Of a stretch of 64,000 nt of DNA, positions 43,041-50,880 are shown in pieces (positions within the stretch are counted from its first letter, which is position 1; each line of letters begins with the position of its first letter). The notes below the pieces were generated by a model. The model saw only the letters and a list, made by a program, of their open reading frames with translations, did not search any database and had not been told where the DNA came from. The stretch comes from Casp-actino8 sp964563545 (GTDB taxonomy: Bacteria; Actinomycetota; Acidimicrobiia; Acidimicrobiales; Ilumatobacteraceae): NCBI GenBank assembly GCA_964563545.1, contig CAZLXB010000009.1:1-64000 (forward strand), in the 5' to 3' direction. The position numbers and the translations under genes are program-made.

Positions 43041-43123
43041 CCGCGACCCATGTTGGGACGCTTGCCGTGGTTGGCCTTCGACCGACGGAGCCGAGCCTTG
43101 CGCTTCTTGGTCTTCTTCGACAT
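43037..43123 (-). CDS. bL37-like small ribosomal protein
   Basis: A 28-residue, extremely basic protein: MSKKTKKRKARLRR followed by SKANHGKRPNMGRG. The SKANHGKRPN block matches, as I recall it, the C-terminus of the 24-residue mycobacterial large-subunit protein bL37. It is too short for most gene finders. ATG 43123 has GGAG 6-9 nt upstream and a TAGCGT hexamer before that. Its stop overlaps the start of the VOC gene. It would act as a rRNA-bound subunit protein. Confidence 0.78.
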   Translation of the reverse strand: MSKKTKKRKARLRRSKANHGKRPNMGRG

Positions 43124-43156
43124 AGGTCTCCAACGCTACCGCCCGGCCCGACCAAA

Positions 43157-43714
43157 TCACCCGGTCGGCTGGCCGGTCGACGACCGGGGTCGGCGACCAC
43201 GGCCGATCACGATTCCGATCCCGGCCGCCGCCGGGAAGGCCGCCAAGGTGACGAGCCAGCCCGGAACCCCCGTGACCGGCAAGTCGGGTGTCGGACCCAC
43301 CAATTCGGGTCCCACAGGGGCGCTCACGTCGACCGCCACCACTGCCGGGGGACCCGCGCAATCGGCGCTGTCGGGACTTTCCGACATGAACCGGACCCCC
43401 TCAGCGCCCACGGGCAACGTGAGTGAGACCCGACCCTCCGCATCGGTCACGAGTTCGATCGGTTCGACTGGCGGCATACCGGATGCCATGACCGGCACCG
43501 CGTACACACGATGGTTGGCCAAGGACTCGCTGCCATCGTGCAGATACGCGGTGGCGGTGAATTCCCACTCACCTTGGGAAGGTGGCTCGAGGGCGCCATC
43601 GATCGCGTAGGTCGCACACGCAGGGGCTGACGTTGGTGTTGGTGATACGGGCGGCACCACGGGAACGATCGCGGACACGGCACTCAGGATCACGATGAAC
43701 GACATGCGATCCAT
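43157..43714 (-). CDS. Secreted protein with LPVTG sortase-type anchor
   Basis: A 185-residue exported protein. An N-terminal hydrophobic signal (SFIVILSAVSAIVPVV) is followed by a Pro/Thr-rich stretch, then a beta-type domain with two cysteines (ACATYAIDG and SADCAGPP). The C-terminus has LPVTG, a hydrophobic segment (WLVTLAAFPAAAGIGIVI) and a basic tail RGRRPR, the classic cell-wall sorting signal. A sortase would link it to peptidoglycan or leave it as a membrane protein. Function of the exposed domain is unknown. ATG 43714 or 43705 are both possible. Divergent from ychF. Confidence 0.75.
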   Translation of the reverse strand: MDRMSFIVILSAVSAIVPVVPPVSPTPTSAPACATYAIDGALEPPSQGEWEFTATAYLHDGSESLANHRVYAVPVMASGMPPVEPIELVTDAEGRVSLTLPVGAEGVRFMSESPDSADCAGPPAVVAVDVSAPVGPELVGPTPDLPVTGVPGWLVTLAAFPAAAGIGIVIGRGRRPRSSTGQPTG

Positions 43715-43745
43715 GTGGGCGCGGTTCGGGCGCGAGGGCGACGGG

Positions 43746-43751
43746 TAGCCT
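43746..43751 (+). promoter_or_regulatory. -10-like hexamer of ychF
   Basis: TAGCCT, 10 nt before ATG 43762; slightly longer spacing than the leaderless set. Confidence 0.4.
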
Positions 43752-43761
43752 GCACTTTCCC

Positions 43762-44850
43762 ATGGAACGTTTCGGCCTGGTTGGCCTCCCCAATGCGGGC
43801 AAGAGTTCGCTCTACAACGCTCTCACCGGCGGGGGCGCCCTCGCCGCTCCGTATGCGTTCGCCACCAAGGATCCCAACATCGGTGTGGCCAAGGTCCCCG
43901 ACGACCGTCTCGACCGCCTGTCGGCCATGTCGAAGAGCAAGAACACGATCCACGCATCGGTACAGGTGGTCGACATCGGCGGCCTCGTGGAGGGCGCGAG
44001 CAAGGGTGAGGGTCTCGGCAACAAGTTCCTCGCCAACATCCGCGAAGTCGACGCCATCGTCCTCGTGTTGCGCGCCTTCATCGACGACGACGTGCCCGGA
44101 CCTTCCGATCCACTCGAACACCTACGGGTGGTCGAGATCGAGTTGGCGCTGGCCGACCTCGAGACCGTCGAGAAACGGCTCGCCCAGGCCCAGCGACAGT
44201 CGAAGCTCGATCGCAACCTCCTCCCTGAGGTCGAGGCGCTCGAACTCGCGCAAGCCGCGCTCGCCGAAGGTCGTCCGCTCTACCGAGCCGGACTGAAGGC
44301 CGACCAGCGAGAGATCCTCGCTCCGCACTTCTTATTGACCAATCGCCGCGTGCTCGTGGTGGCCAACGTGGGCGAGGGAGAACTCGACCGGATTCCCGAG
44401 GTCGAAAAGCGCATCACCGCCGAGTTCAACGACGCCGGCGACAACGTCGAAGTGATCGGCATGTGCGTTCAACTCGAAGCCGAAGCGGCAGCCATCGAAG
44501 ATCCGGCCGAAAGGGCCGAGATGCTCGAGGGTTTCGGGCTTGGCGAGGGCGCGCTCTTCCGCATGGTCCGCAGCGCGTATCACCTCCTCGGACTTCGCAC
44601 GTACTTCACGACCGGCGAGAAGGAATCACGCGCCTGGACGTTCCGCGCCGGGTCCACGGCACCCGAATGCGCCGGTCGCATCCACAGCGACTTCCAACGC
44701 GGATTCATCAAGGCCGAGGTGATCCACTGGGACGAACTCCTCGATCTCGGATCGTGGGTCAAGGCCAAGGACGTCGGCAAGATCCGTGTCGAGGGCAAGG
44801 ACTACCACCCCGTCGACGGCGACGTGATGGAGTTCCGCTTCAACGTGTAG
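43762..44850 (+). CDS. ychF: Redox-regulated ATPase YchF (Obg-like)
   Basis: A 362-residue P-loop ATPase of the Obg family that associates with ribosomes. G1 is GLPNAGKSSLYNALT (residues 6-20); G3 is VDIGGLVEGASKGEGLGN; in place of the GTP-specific NKxD the protein has VANVGEGE, the NxxE form that explains ATP preference in YchF. A coiled-coil helix region follows and the C-terminal TGS-like domain contains RAWTFRAGSTAPECAGRIH and GFIKAEV. Monocistronic or first gene before DUF192. Confidence 0.95.
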   Translation: MERFGLVGLPNAGKSSLYNALTGGGALAAPYAFATKDPNIGVAKVPDDRLDRLSAMSKSKNTIHASVQVVDIGGLVEGASKGEGLGNKFLANIREVDAIVLVLRAFIDDDVPGPSDPLEHLRVVEIELALADLETVEKRLAQAQRQSKLDRNLLPEVEALELAQAALAEGRPLYRAGLKADQREILAPHFLLTNRRVLVVANVGEGELDRIPEVEKRITAEFNDAGDNVEVIGMCVQLEAEAAAIEDPAERAEMLEGFGLGEGALFRMVRSAYHLLGLRTYFTTGEKESRAWTFRAGSTAPECAGRIHSDFQRGFIKAEVIHWDELLDLGSWVKAKDVGKIRVEGKDYHPVDGDVMEFRFNV

Positions 44851-44872
44851 GACGCGGCGGGAAGCGAACGGC

Positions 44873-45259
44873 ATGACCACGTCATCTTCCGACTCCACCG
44901 CCTGGCTCGTGTGCGACGGACGGGTTCTCGCCAGCGCGTCGCTCGCCACGGACTCGGCGACCCGCCGACGCGGTTTGCTCGGACGGGATTCGTTCACCGG
45001 CGCTCTCGTGTTGCATCCGTGCCGATGGGTGCACACGATCGGAATGCGCTTCGCCCTCGATGTGGCGTACCTCGACACCGATGGAACCGTCATCAAGACG
45101 GTCCAGATGCACCGCCACCGCCTCGGTGCCCCGATTCCACGCGCGAAGAGCGTGGTGGAGGCTGAACTCGGTGCGTTCGCCCGTTGGGGCCTGCGCGTCG
45201 GTGACCGGGTGGAGATCCGTTCGGGCGCGACGGCCGACGCGTCGGGTGAACAATCGTGA
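44873..45259 (+). CDS. DUF192 protein
   Basis: A 128-residue single-domain protein of the DUF192 family (PF02643). The typical core is RRGLLGRDSFTGALVL, WVHTIGMRFALDVAYLD, VIKTVQMHRHRLGAP and ARWGLRVGDRVEI. Most members are exported, but no signal peptide is seen here. The start may be ATG 44873. It overlaps rsmI by 4 nt (GTGA). Function of the family is unknown. Confidence 0.88.
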   Translation: MTTSSSDSTAWLVCDGRVLASASLATDSATRRRGLLGRDSFTGALVLHPCRWVHTIGMRFALDVAYLDTDGTVIKTVQMHRHRLGAPIPRAKSVVEAELGAFARWGLRVGDRVEIRSGATADASGEQS

Positions 45260-46083
45260 GCCGACTCGTCCTGGTGGCCACTCCGATCGGCAATCTCGGA
45301 GATCTAGCGCCGCGTGCGATCGAAGAGTTTCGTCGAGCCGGACTCGTGTGTTGCGAGGACACACGTCGCACCGGTCTCTTGCTGAACAATCTCGGCATCG
45401 ACGCCACGCTCATGCGCCTCGACGATCACACCGAGGTGCCGTCGATCCCGCGCGTGATCGATGCCCTCGACGAAGGCCGCGACGTGGTGTTGGCCACCGA
45501 TGCCGGTACTCCCGGTATCTCCGATCCGGGGCAACGCCTGGTGGCCGCCGTGATCGCCGCCGGACACGTCGTCACCGCCGTTCCGGGCGCCTCGGCCGTG
45601 CTCACTGCGCTCACGATCAGCGGACTCCCTACCGAACGCTTCGTGTTCGAAGGGTTCCTCCCGCGCTCGGGTAAGGAGCGCGCTGAACGCCTCGCCGAGG
45701 TCGCCGCCGATCGACGTACGACCGTGCTCTACGAGGCGCCGCATCGGATCGAACGCACCTTGGCCGATCTCGCGGCCGCTTGCGGACCCGATCGGGCCGC
45801 CGCACTCGCCCGTGAACTCACCAAGATCCACGAAGAAGTCACGCGTGGATCGCTGGCCGAACTCCTCTCCGGTGTCGGCGAGCCCCGCGGTGAGTACGTG
45901 ATCGTTCTCTCCGGAGCGCCCGCCGCTCCAGCGGCGTCGCCGGCGGCGATCGAGTCGATGGTGCGCGCCGAACTCGCGCGTGGATCCTCCACCCGAGATG
46001 CTGCGGCGGCCGTGGCCGCGGCAACGGGTGCACCCAAGAAGACGGTGTACGAACTTGCGGTCTCCCTGGCCAAGGAGACCTGA
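45256..46083 (+). CDS. rsmI: 16S rRNA (cytidine1402-2'-O)-methyltransferase
   Basis: SAM-dependent enzyme that 2'-O-methylates C1402 of 16S rRNA. The 275 residues show VATPIGNLGDLAPRA at the N-terminus, CEDTRRTG, the SAM loop TDAGTPGISDPG, and FVFEGFLPRSG, diagnostic of RsmI within the tetrapyrrole-methylase fold. A C-terminal helix region (TRDAAAAVAAATGAPKKTVYELA) is the usual RsmI_HTH. GTG 45256 overlaps the DUF192 stop. In many actinobacteria rsmI lies near metG; here two genes separate them. Confidence 0.95.
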   Translation: MSRLVLVATPIGNLGDLAPRAIEEFRRAGLVCCEDTRRTGLLLNNLGIDATLMRLDDHTEVPSIPRVIDALDEGRDVVLATDAGTPGISDPGQRLVAAVIAAGHVVTAVPGASAVLTALTISGLPTERFVFEGFLPRSGKERAERLAEVAADRRTTVLYEAPHRIERTLADLAAACGPDRAAALARELTKIHEEVTRGSLAELLSGVGEPRGEYVIVLSGAPAAPAASPAAIESMVRAELARGSSTRDAAAAVAAATGAPKKTVYELAVSLAKET

Positions 46084-46110
46084 GCAACTCCGCCACACCC
46101 GCTCGTTATG

Positions 46111-46122
46111 TTGCATTTGCAA
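46111..46122. promoter_or_regulatory. Short inverted repeat at the HNH gene start
   Basis: TTGCA-TT-TGCAA ends on the first base of the HNH gene ATG, just after a TATGTT hexamer. It could be an operator or chance. Confidence 0.2.
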
Positions 46123-47282
46123 TGAACCGGGTGTGCGCTCCAACCGACGAACTCCGAGCACTCCGCGTCCGACTGTCGGAGATCAGGCATCAAGAGGCGG
46201 CGCTGGCCGCCGAGAAGATCTCGATCGTGTCGCGCATCGAGGCTTTATCGGCGCCCGACCTGGCGCCATTGGCGGCCGAGCGCGAACTCGTTGCCCATGG
46301 CGGCTCGAGCCCACGGGAGGCGCGCGACATCATCGCCCGCGCCGAAGTCGTCGAATCGCGACCCGAGCTCGGTCAGGCACTCGCCTGCGCCTCCACCACC
46401 ACCGCTCACCTCGACGTTCTGGCCCGCGCCATGCGAACTGCAGCACCCCAGCGCGAGGCCTTTGCGGCCTTACTCCCCGAACTCGCCGAATCGGCCACGA
46501 CCATGCGCGTTGCGGACTTCGCCCAGTTGTGCCGCGACACCGCCCGTTCGGTTCTGACCGACGGAGGGATCTCGATCTTCGAGCGCCAGCGGCGATCGGT
46601 CTATCTGCGCGGCCGGTTCGATAACGAAGGCGGGCTCGATCTCACGGGCTACCTCGATCCCGAGCGTGGCGCAGCGCTGTGGTCACGCATCGAGCAACTC
46701 CGCGAGCAGTTGTTCCATCAGGGTGACGACGCGCCAGTGGACGTCATGCCCTGGGTCGAACCGAACGAGCACCGAGCCGCACTCGCCCTCATCCACTTGA
46801 CCAATTCCGGGGTGCGCGCCGACGACCACCACGACGTTCCGACCCATGCGCGCGCCGAAGTCGTCGTCCATGTGGACCTCACGTCGCTCACCGACGGACC
46901 CCACGCGCACACCACGTCACGCACCGTGTACGGCGGCGATCTTCCCGTCGCGACGATCCGCCGACTGGCCTGCGAGGCCGAGGTCATTCCTGTCGTCCTC
47001 GGCGGTCACGGAGTCCCACTCGACGTCGGTCGATCTCGACGGCTCGCCACTGCTCATCAGCGGCGAGCACTCGAGGCGATACACACCACCTGCGCCGTTC
47101 CCGACTGCAGGGCGCCCTTCCACCATTGCCAAATTCATCACATCGACTACTGGGAATCGGGTGGTTCGACCGACCTCGACAACATGGTTCCGCTCTGCTC
47201 GCGCCATCACCACGCGGTTCACGAGGGCGGCTGGACGCTCGTTCTCGAGCCACTCACCCGACACGTCACCTTCGATCGCTGA
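46122..47282 (+). CDS. DUF222/HNH endonuclease-domain protein (13E12-like)
   Basis: A 386-residue protein with an N-terminal DUF222 helical region (LARAMRTAAP, LCRDTARSVLTDGG, LRGRFDNEGGLDLTGYLDPERGAALW) and a C-terminal HNH nuclease domain with CAVPDC, the HCQIHHIDYWESGG beta-hairpin, DNMVPLCSRHHH and VHEGGW. The cysteine pairs and histidines of the zinc-stabilised HNH fold are all there, so it looks intact. Such 13E12-type genes occur in many actinobacterial genomes and are suspected mobile or homing elements; no flanking repeats were seen here. It sits between rsmI and metG. Confidence 0.87.
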   Translation: MNRVCAPTDELRALRVRLSEIRHQEAALAAEKISIVSRIEALSAPDLAPLAAERELVAHGGSSPREARDIIARAEVVESRPELGQALACASTTTAHLDVLARAMRTAAPQREAFAALLPELAESATTMRVADFAQLCRDTARSVLTDGGISIFERQRRSVYLRGRFDNEGGLDLTGYLDPERGAALWSRIEQLREQLFHQGDDAPVDVMPWVEPNEHRAALALIHLTNSGVRADDHHDVPTHARAEVVVHVDLTSLTDGPHAHTTSRTVYGGDLPVATIRRLACEAEVIPVVLGGHGVPLDVGRSRRLATAHQRRALEAIHTTCAVPDCRAPFHHCQIHHIDYWESGGSTDLDNMVPLCSRHHHAVHEGGWTLVLEPLTRHVTFDR

Positions 47283-47305
47283 GACACCGAATCGCGAGCG
47301 AGATT

Positions 47306-48223
47306 TCACGCACGCGGAGCCAACGCGAGTTGTCGACTCTGGGCCACGAGCACACCGGCGGTATCCCAGATCTCACCATCGGCTTCGAGAAGTCCGTTCT
47401 GCACGAAGCGCGTTCGGAAGAAACACGCCACCGGGCCGGAGGCAGGAACAGCCCGCACGTGCACGGTGAGTTCCAGCGTCGGCACCCAATTGGTCGGTAA
47501 GGCGAGATTGAAAGCCGGAGGCGGAAAAGCATCGGCGGCCAACAAGAGAGCGATGCTGTCGATCGGACGATCGTCCCTGAAGGCGAACCAGCCGCGCATC
47601 GTTCCGGTACCGGTCGGGCTTCCGTTGCGAAAGCCGGCGTCGCGAGGATCGATACGGGTCGCCAAGCGGTCGTGAATGAATGCAAAGCTGTTGATGGAGG
47701 TGTCGGAGACCACCGGACACTCGCTCCACGGTGTGATGTCGGGTCGGGTGTCGTTCATCGAGGTCGGTCCGCCGGGGTCGGTGGAAAAATCGCCAAGGGT
47801 GGCGAGCACTCGTAACGCTTCACGACCGGGTTCACGACCGGGTTCACGACCAGGTTCACGACTGGACTCGCGACCCACCGTGTTCTCGGCGTGATCGAGG
47901 AGATACATGCTCGCGGTCGCGGTACCGAATCGCCGGCCCGAACGAACCGGTCGGACGTCGATGCGCACCGGATTCGGCGGACACGGAGCGAGATAGTGCG
48001 CAGTGATCGTGAAGCAATCGGGCCGACCCGTGGCCTCGGTGAGCGCCCGAGCAGCCAGTGCCATCAGGTAGCCGCCGTTCGCGTTGCCGAGGATGTCCCA
48101 TCCGGGAGCGATCACCGCGTCGTAGGAGACGGACGGAAGCGATGAAGTTCCGTGGACCGATGTTTCACGAGATAACTCCGTGATCTCGGTGACGGCAATA
48201 GCGCGATCGAATTCGGAAGTCAT
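47306..48223 (-). CDS. Acyl-CoA thioesterase-like double-hotdog protein
   Basis: A 305-residue protein of the TesB-like thioesterase superfamily. WDILGNANGGYLMALAARAL and CFTITAHYLAPCPPNPVRIDV form the first hotdog; FNLALPTNWVPTLELTVHVRA and GPVACFFRTRFVQNGLLEADGEIWD form the second. A linker holds three in-frame REPG repeats encoded by a 12-bp tandem repeat. ATG 48223 is used; a TTG two codons upstream is possible. Hydrolysis of acyl-CoA is likely but the chain-length preference is unknown. Divergent from metG. Confidence 0.8.
   Translation of the reverse strand: MTSEFDRAIAVTEITELSRETSVHGTSSLPSVSYDAVIAPGWDILGNANGGYLMALAARALTEATGRPDCFTITAHYLAPCPPNPVRIDVRPVRSGRRFGTATASMYLLDHAENTVGRESSREPGREPGREPGREALRVLATLGDFSTDPGGPTSMNDTRPDITPWSECPVVSDTSINSFAFIHDRLATRIDPRDAGFRNGSPTGTGTMRGWFAFRDDRPIDSIALLLAADAFPPPAFNLALPTNWVPTLELTVHVRAVPASGPVACFFRTRFVQNGLLEADGEIWDTAGVLVAQSRQLALAPRA
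47821..47868. repeat. 12-bp tandem repeat inside the thioesterase gene
   Basis: CACGACCGGGTT at 47821-47832 and 47833-47844, a one-base variant at 47845-47856 and a degenerate fourth unit to 47868. Encodes REPG repeats in frame on the minus strand. Confidence 0.9.
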
Positions 48224-48271
48224 CGGCAACCGTCCAAGTTCAATCCCGAATACACGACCTGATAATCATCA

Positions 48272-48481
48272 CTCCCGATATCTCGCACGGGTTCGACGGT
48301 AGTCAAGCCGTATCCTGAACCCGTGANNNNNNNNNNNNNNNNNNNNNNNNNNNNNNNNNNNNNNNNNNNNNNNNNNNNNNNNNNNNNNNNNNNNNNNNNN
48401 NNNNNNNNNNNNNNNNNNNNNNNNNNCTCCCGATATCTCGCACGGGTTCGACGGTAGTCAAGCCGTATCCTGAACCCGTGA
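48272..48481. repeat. 55-bp duplication around 100 Ns upstream of metG (artefactual join)
   Basis: Bases 48272-48326 and 48427-48481 are identical and flank Ns at 48327-48426. Each copy includes the metG -10-like hexamer and GTG start. The real spacer between the thioesterase and metG is probably about 100 bases without a gap. Nothing else is visible in this intergenic stretch. Confidence 0.93.
48466..48471 (+). promoter_or_regulatory. -10-like hexamer of metG
   Basis: TATCCT, 6 nt before GTG 48478. The artefactual first copy is at 48311-48316. Confidence 0.5.
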
Positions 48482-50031
48482 CCGACGGTTCCCCGGCTCG
48501 ACCCGGCTTCTACGCGACGACGCCCATCTACTACGTCAACGCCAAACCTCACCTGGGTCACGCCTACACCACGATCGTCGGCGATGCCCTCGCCCGCTGG
48601 CACCGCCTGCTCGGCGACGACGTTCACTTCCTGACCGGCACCGACGAACACGGTCTGAAGATCCAGCAGGCCGCCGATGCCGCCGGACTCGCACCGAAGC
48701 AGTTCGCCGACTCCATCGCTCCCCTCTTCGCCGATGCCTGGCAGCGCCTCGACATCACGAACGACGACTTCATCCGCACCACCGAAGAACGTCATCGCAT
48801 CGGTGTTCAAAAACTCCTGCAGGCGTGTTACGACAACGGCGACATCGAACTCGACACGTACCGCGGCCTCTATTGCGTCGCCTGCGAGGCCTACTACGTC
48901 GAGGACGACCTCACCGAGGGCAACTGCCCGATCCACAAGCGACCGGTCGAGCAGGTCGAAGAGGAGAACTACTTCTTCCGTCTGTCGCGATACGGCGACC
49001 GACTCCTGAAGTGGTACGCCGACCATCCCGGCGCGATCGTGCCCGACTATCGGATGAATGAAGTCATCGGATTCATCAAGCAGGGACTGCTCGACTTCAG
49101 CATCAGTCGGACGAGCTTCTCGTGGGGCATTCCCCTGCCGTGGGATGACAAGCACATCACCTACGTCTGGTTCGACGCTCTGGCCAACTACATCACGGCC
49201 GTCGGATACGGCACCGACGACGATCTCTTCACCCGCCGCTGGCCAGTCGATTACCACCTGATCGGCAAGGACATCATCCGCTTCCATTGCGTGTACTGGC
49301 CGGCCATGCTCTTGTCGGCCGGCATCGAACCGCCCAAGGGTTGGGCGGTCGGTGGTTGGCTGCTCGTCGGCGGCGAGAAGATGTCGAAAACCACCGGCAA
49401 CGTGGTGAATCCACTCGACCTTGTCGACGAATCGAATCCCGAGGGCGTGGGCGTCGACGGTTTCCGGTACTACGTCCTGGCCGAGACCCCCTATGGCGCC
49501 GACGGCGACTTCACCTACGAAGGTCTCATCGGTCGGTACAACACCGATCTCGCCAACAACTTCGGCAACCTTCTGAGCCGCGTGGCCACCGTGGTCGGCA
49601 AGAAGTGCAACGGCGTGGGTCCGGCACCGTCGACGTCCACCGATTCGGCGCGCGAACTCGCCCATGTTGCGGCCACGGCCGTGACCGAGACGATCGAGCG
49701 CTGGCGCGACGTTCAGCCGAGCCGTGCACTCGAAGCCACCTGGCAACTCATTCGAGCGACCAACGCGTATCTCGAGACCAATGAGCCCTGGAAGTCCGAG
49801 CCGGGTCCGGCGGTCGATGAAGTCATGGGCAACGCCCTCGAAGTGCTGCGCCTCGTCGCGATCCTCGCGTCGCCGGCCGTACCGCGAACCGCGCAAGCCG
49901 TATGGGAGCGCATCGGTATGCCCGGACGCGTGGACGACCAACGCATTCCGCGCGACACCGCGTGGGGCGGTTACCCCGGTGGACTGAACGTCGTGAAGGG
50001 TGATCCGCTCTTCCCGCGCCGTCAGGCCTGA
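48478..50031 (+). CDS. metG: Methionyl-tRNA synthetase
   Basis: Charges tRNA-Met in the cytosol. The 517-residue class I synthetase has the HIGH-type motif PHLGHA at residues 24-29 and the catalytic loop KMSKT at 301-305. A zinc-knuckle region (YCVACEAYYVEDDL with NCPIHKRPVE) lies between, and the anticodon-binding helical domain follows; no C-terminal tRNA-binding extension is present, as in the shorter actinobacterial form. GTG 48478 follows TATCCT by 6 nt. Confidence 0.96.
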   Translation: MTDGSPARPGFYATTPIYYVNAKPHLGHAYTTIVGDALARWHRLLGDDVHFLTGTDEHGLKIQQAADAAGLAPKQFADSIAPLFADAWQRLDITNDDFIRTTEERHRIGVQKLLQACYDNGDIELDTYRGLYCVACEAYYVEDDLTEGNCPIHKRPVEQVEEENYFFRLSRYGDRLLKWYADHPGAIVPDYRMNEVIGFIKQGLLDFSISRTSFSWGIPLPWDDKHITYVWFDALANYITAVGYGTDDDLFTRRWPVDYHLIGKDIIRFHCVYWPAMLLSAGIEPPKGWAVGGWLLVGGEKMSKTTGNVVNPLDLVDESNPEGVGVDGFRYYVLAETPYGADGDFTYEGLIGRYNTDLANNFGNLLSRVATVVGKKCNGVGPAPSTSTDSARELAHVAATAVTETIERWRDVQPSRALEATWQLIRATNAYLETNEPWKSEPGPAVDEVMGNALEVLRLVAILASPAVPRTAQAVWERIGMPGRVDDQRIPRDTAWGGYPGGLNVVKGDPLFPRRQA

Positions 50032-50069
50032 GTCTCCAGGCCTGAGTTACAGAGAATCATTCAGCGAGC

Positions 50070-50867
50070 ATGAACAGGACCGCCGTGATCTGGACCGACA
50101 CCCACTGTCATCTCGACGACGACCGATATCGCGATCTCGACGGAACGTCGGGGGTCCTGATGCGGGCGCGGGAGGCCGGAGTCGGCACGTTCATCACCGT
50201 CGGATGCGACCGGGCGACGTCGCTGAGCGCGATCGTGTGTGCCGGTGAGAATTCCGACGTGTGGGCGACGGTTGGCCTGCATCCGCACGAAGCCGAGCAC
50301 GGTGTGGAGACGATCGAGGACCTCTTCGATCAGCCCAAGGTGGTGGCCGTCGGCGAGGCCGGACTCGATTACTACTACGACCACTCGGCTCGCGACGCGC
50401 AGCGGGTGGCCTTCGCCGCGCAGATTCGTATCGCGCACGCGCGCCGACTGCCTCTCGTCATCCACACGCGCGATGCGTGGGATGACACCTTCGACATCCT
50501 GCGCGCCGAGGGAACCCCGGCCCACACGATCTTCCACTGCTTCACCGGCGGCCCCGACGAGGCGCGCCGCTGCCTCGAGGTCGGTGCGTTTCTCAGTTTC
50601 TCGGGCATCGTCACCTTCAAGAACGCGACCGATGTGGCCGATGCCGCACGGATCTGCCCCGACGACCGGATTCTCGTCGAGACCGACAGTCCGTATCTCG
50701 CGCCGGTTCCGCACCGAGGTCGCACCAATCAGCCCGCGCACGTCGCCGATGTCGGACGCTTCGTCGCCGACCTGCGTCACACGGCCGTCGCCGACTTCGC
50801 CGCGCTCACCTCGGCCAATGCCCGACGGGCGTTCCCCGCGCTGACGTCCGGGCTCCCGAACTCATAG
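50070..50867 (+). CDS. tatD: TatD-family metal-dependent hydrolase
   Basis: A 265-residue TIM-barrel DNase/hydrolase. Metal-site motifs are DTHCHLDDDRY at the N-terminus, VGEAGLDYYYDHS, PLVIHTRDAWDD, FHCFTGG and VETDSPYLAPVPHRG near the C-terminus. Members cleave DNA 3' ends or related substrates and act in DNA quality control. It follows metG after 38 nt in the conserved metG-tatD-ksgA-ispE order. Its stop TAG forms the start of the next promoter hexamer. Confidence 0.93.
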   Translation: MNRTAVIWTDTHCHLDDDRYRDLDGTSGVLMRAREAGVGTFITVGCDRATSLSAIVCAGENSDVWATVGLHPHEAEHGVETIEDLFDQPKVVAVGEAGLDYYYDHSARDAQRVAFAAQIRIAHARRLPLVIHTRDAWDDTFDILRAEGTPAHTIFHCFTGGPDEARRCLEVGAFLSFSGIVTFKNATDVADAARICPDDRILVETDSPYLAPVPHRGRTNQPAHVADVGRFVADLRHTAVADFAALTSANARRAFPALTSGLPNS

Positions 50868-50870
50868 CCT
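50865..50870 (+). promoter_or_regulatory. -10-like hexamer of the DPBB-protein gene
   Basis: TAGCCT, 10 nt before ATG 50881; its first three bases are the tatD stop codon. Confidence 0.4.
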
Positions 50871-50880
50871 CGATCCAACG

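Noticed and set aside
50023..50047. Direct 11-bp repeat containing CAGGCCTG around the metG stop, considered as a terminator or binding site
   Set aside because: It looks like a short 14-bp duplication that copied the end of metG; no stem with T tract and no second occurrence elsewhere in the window.
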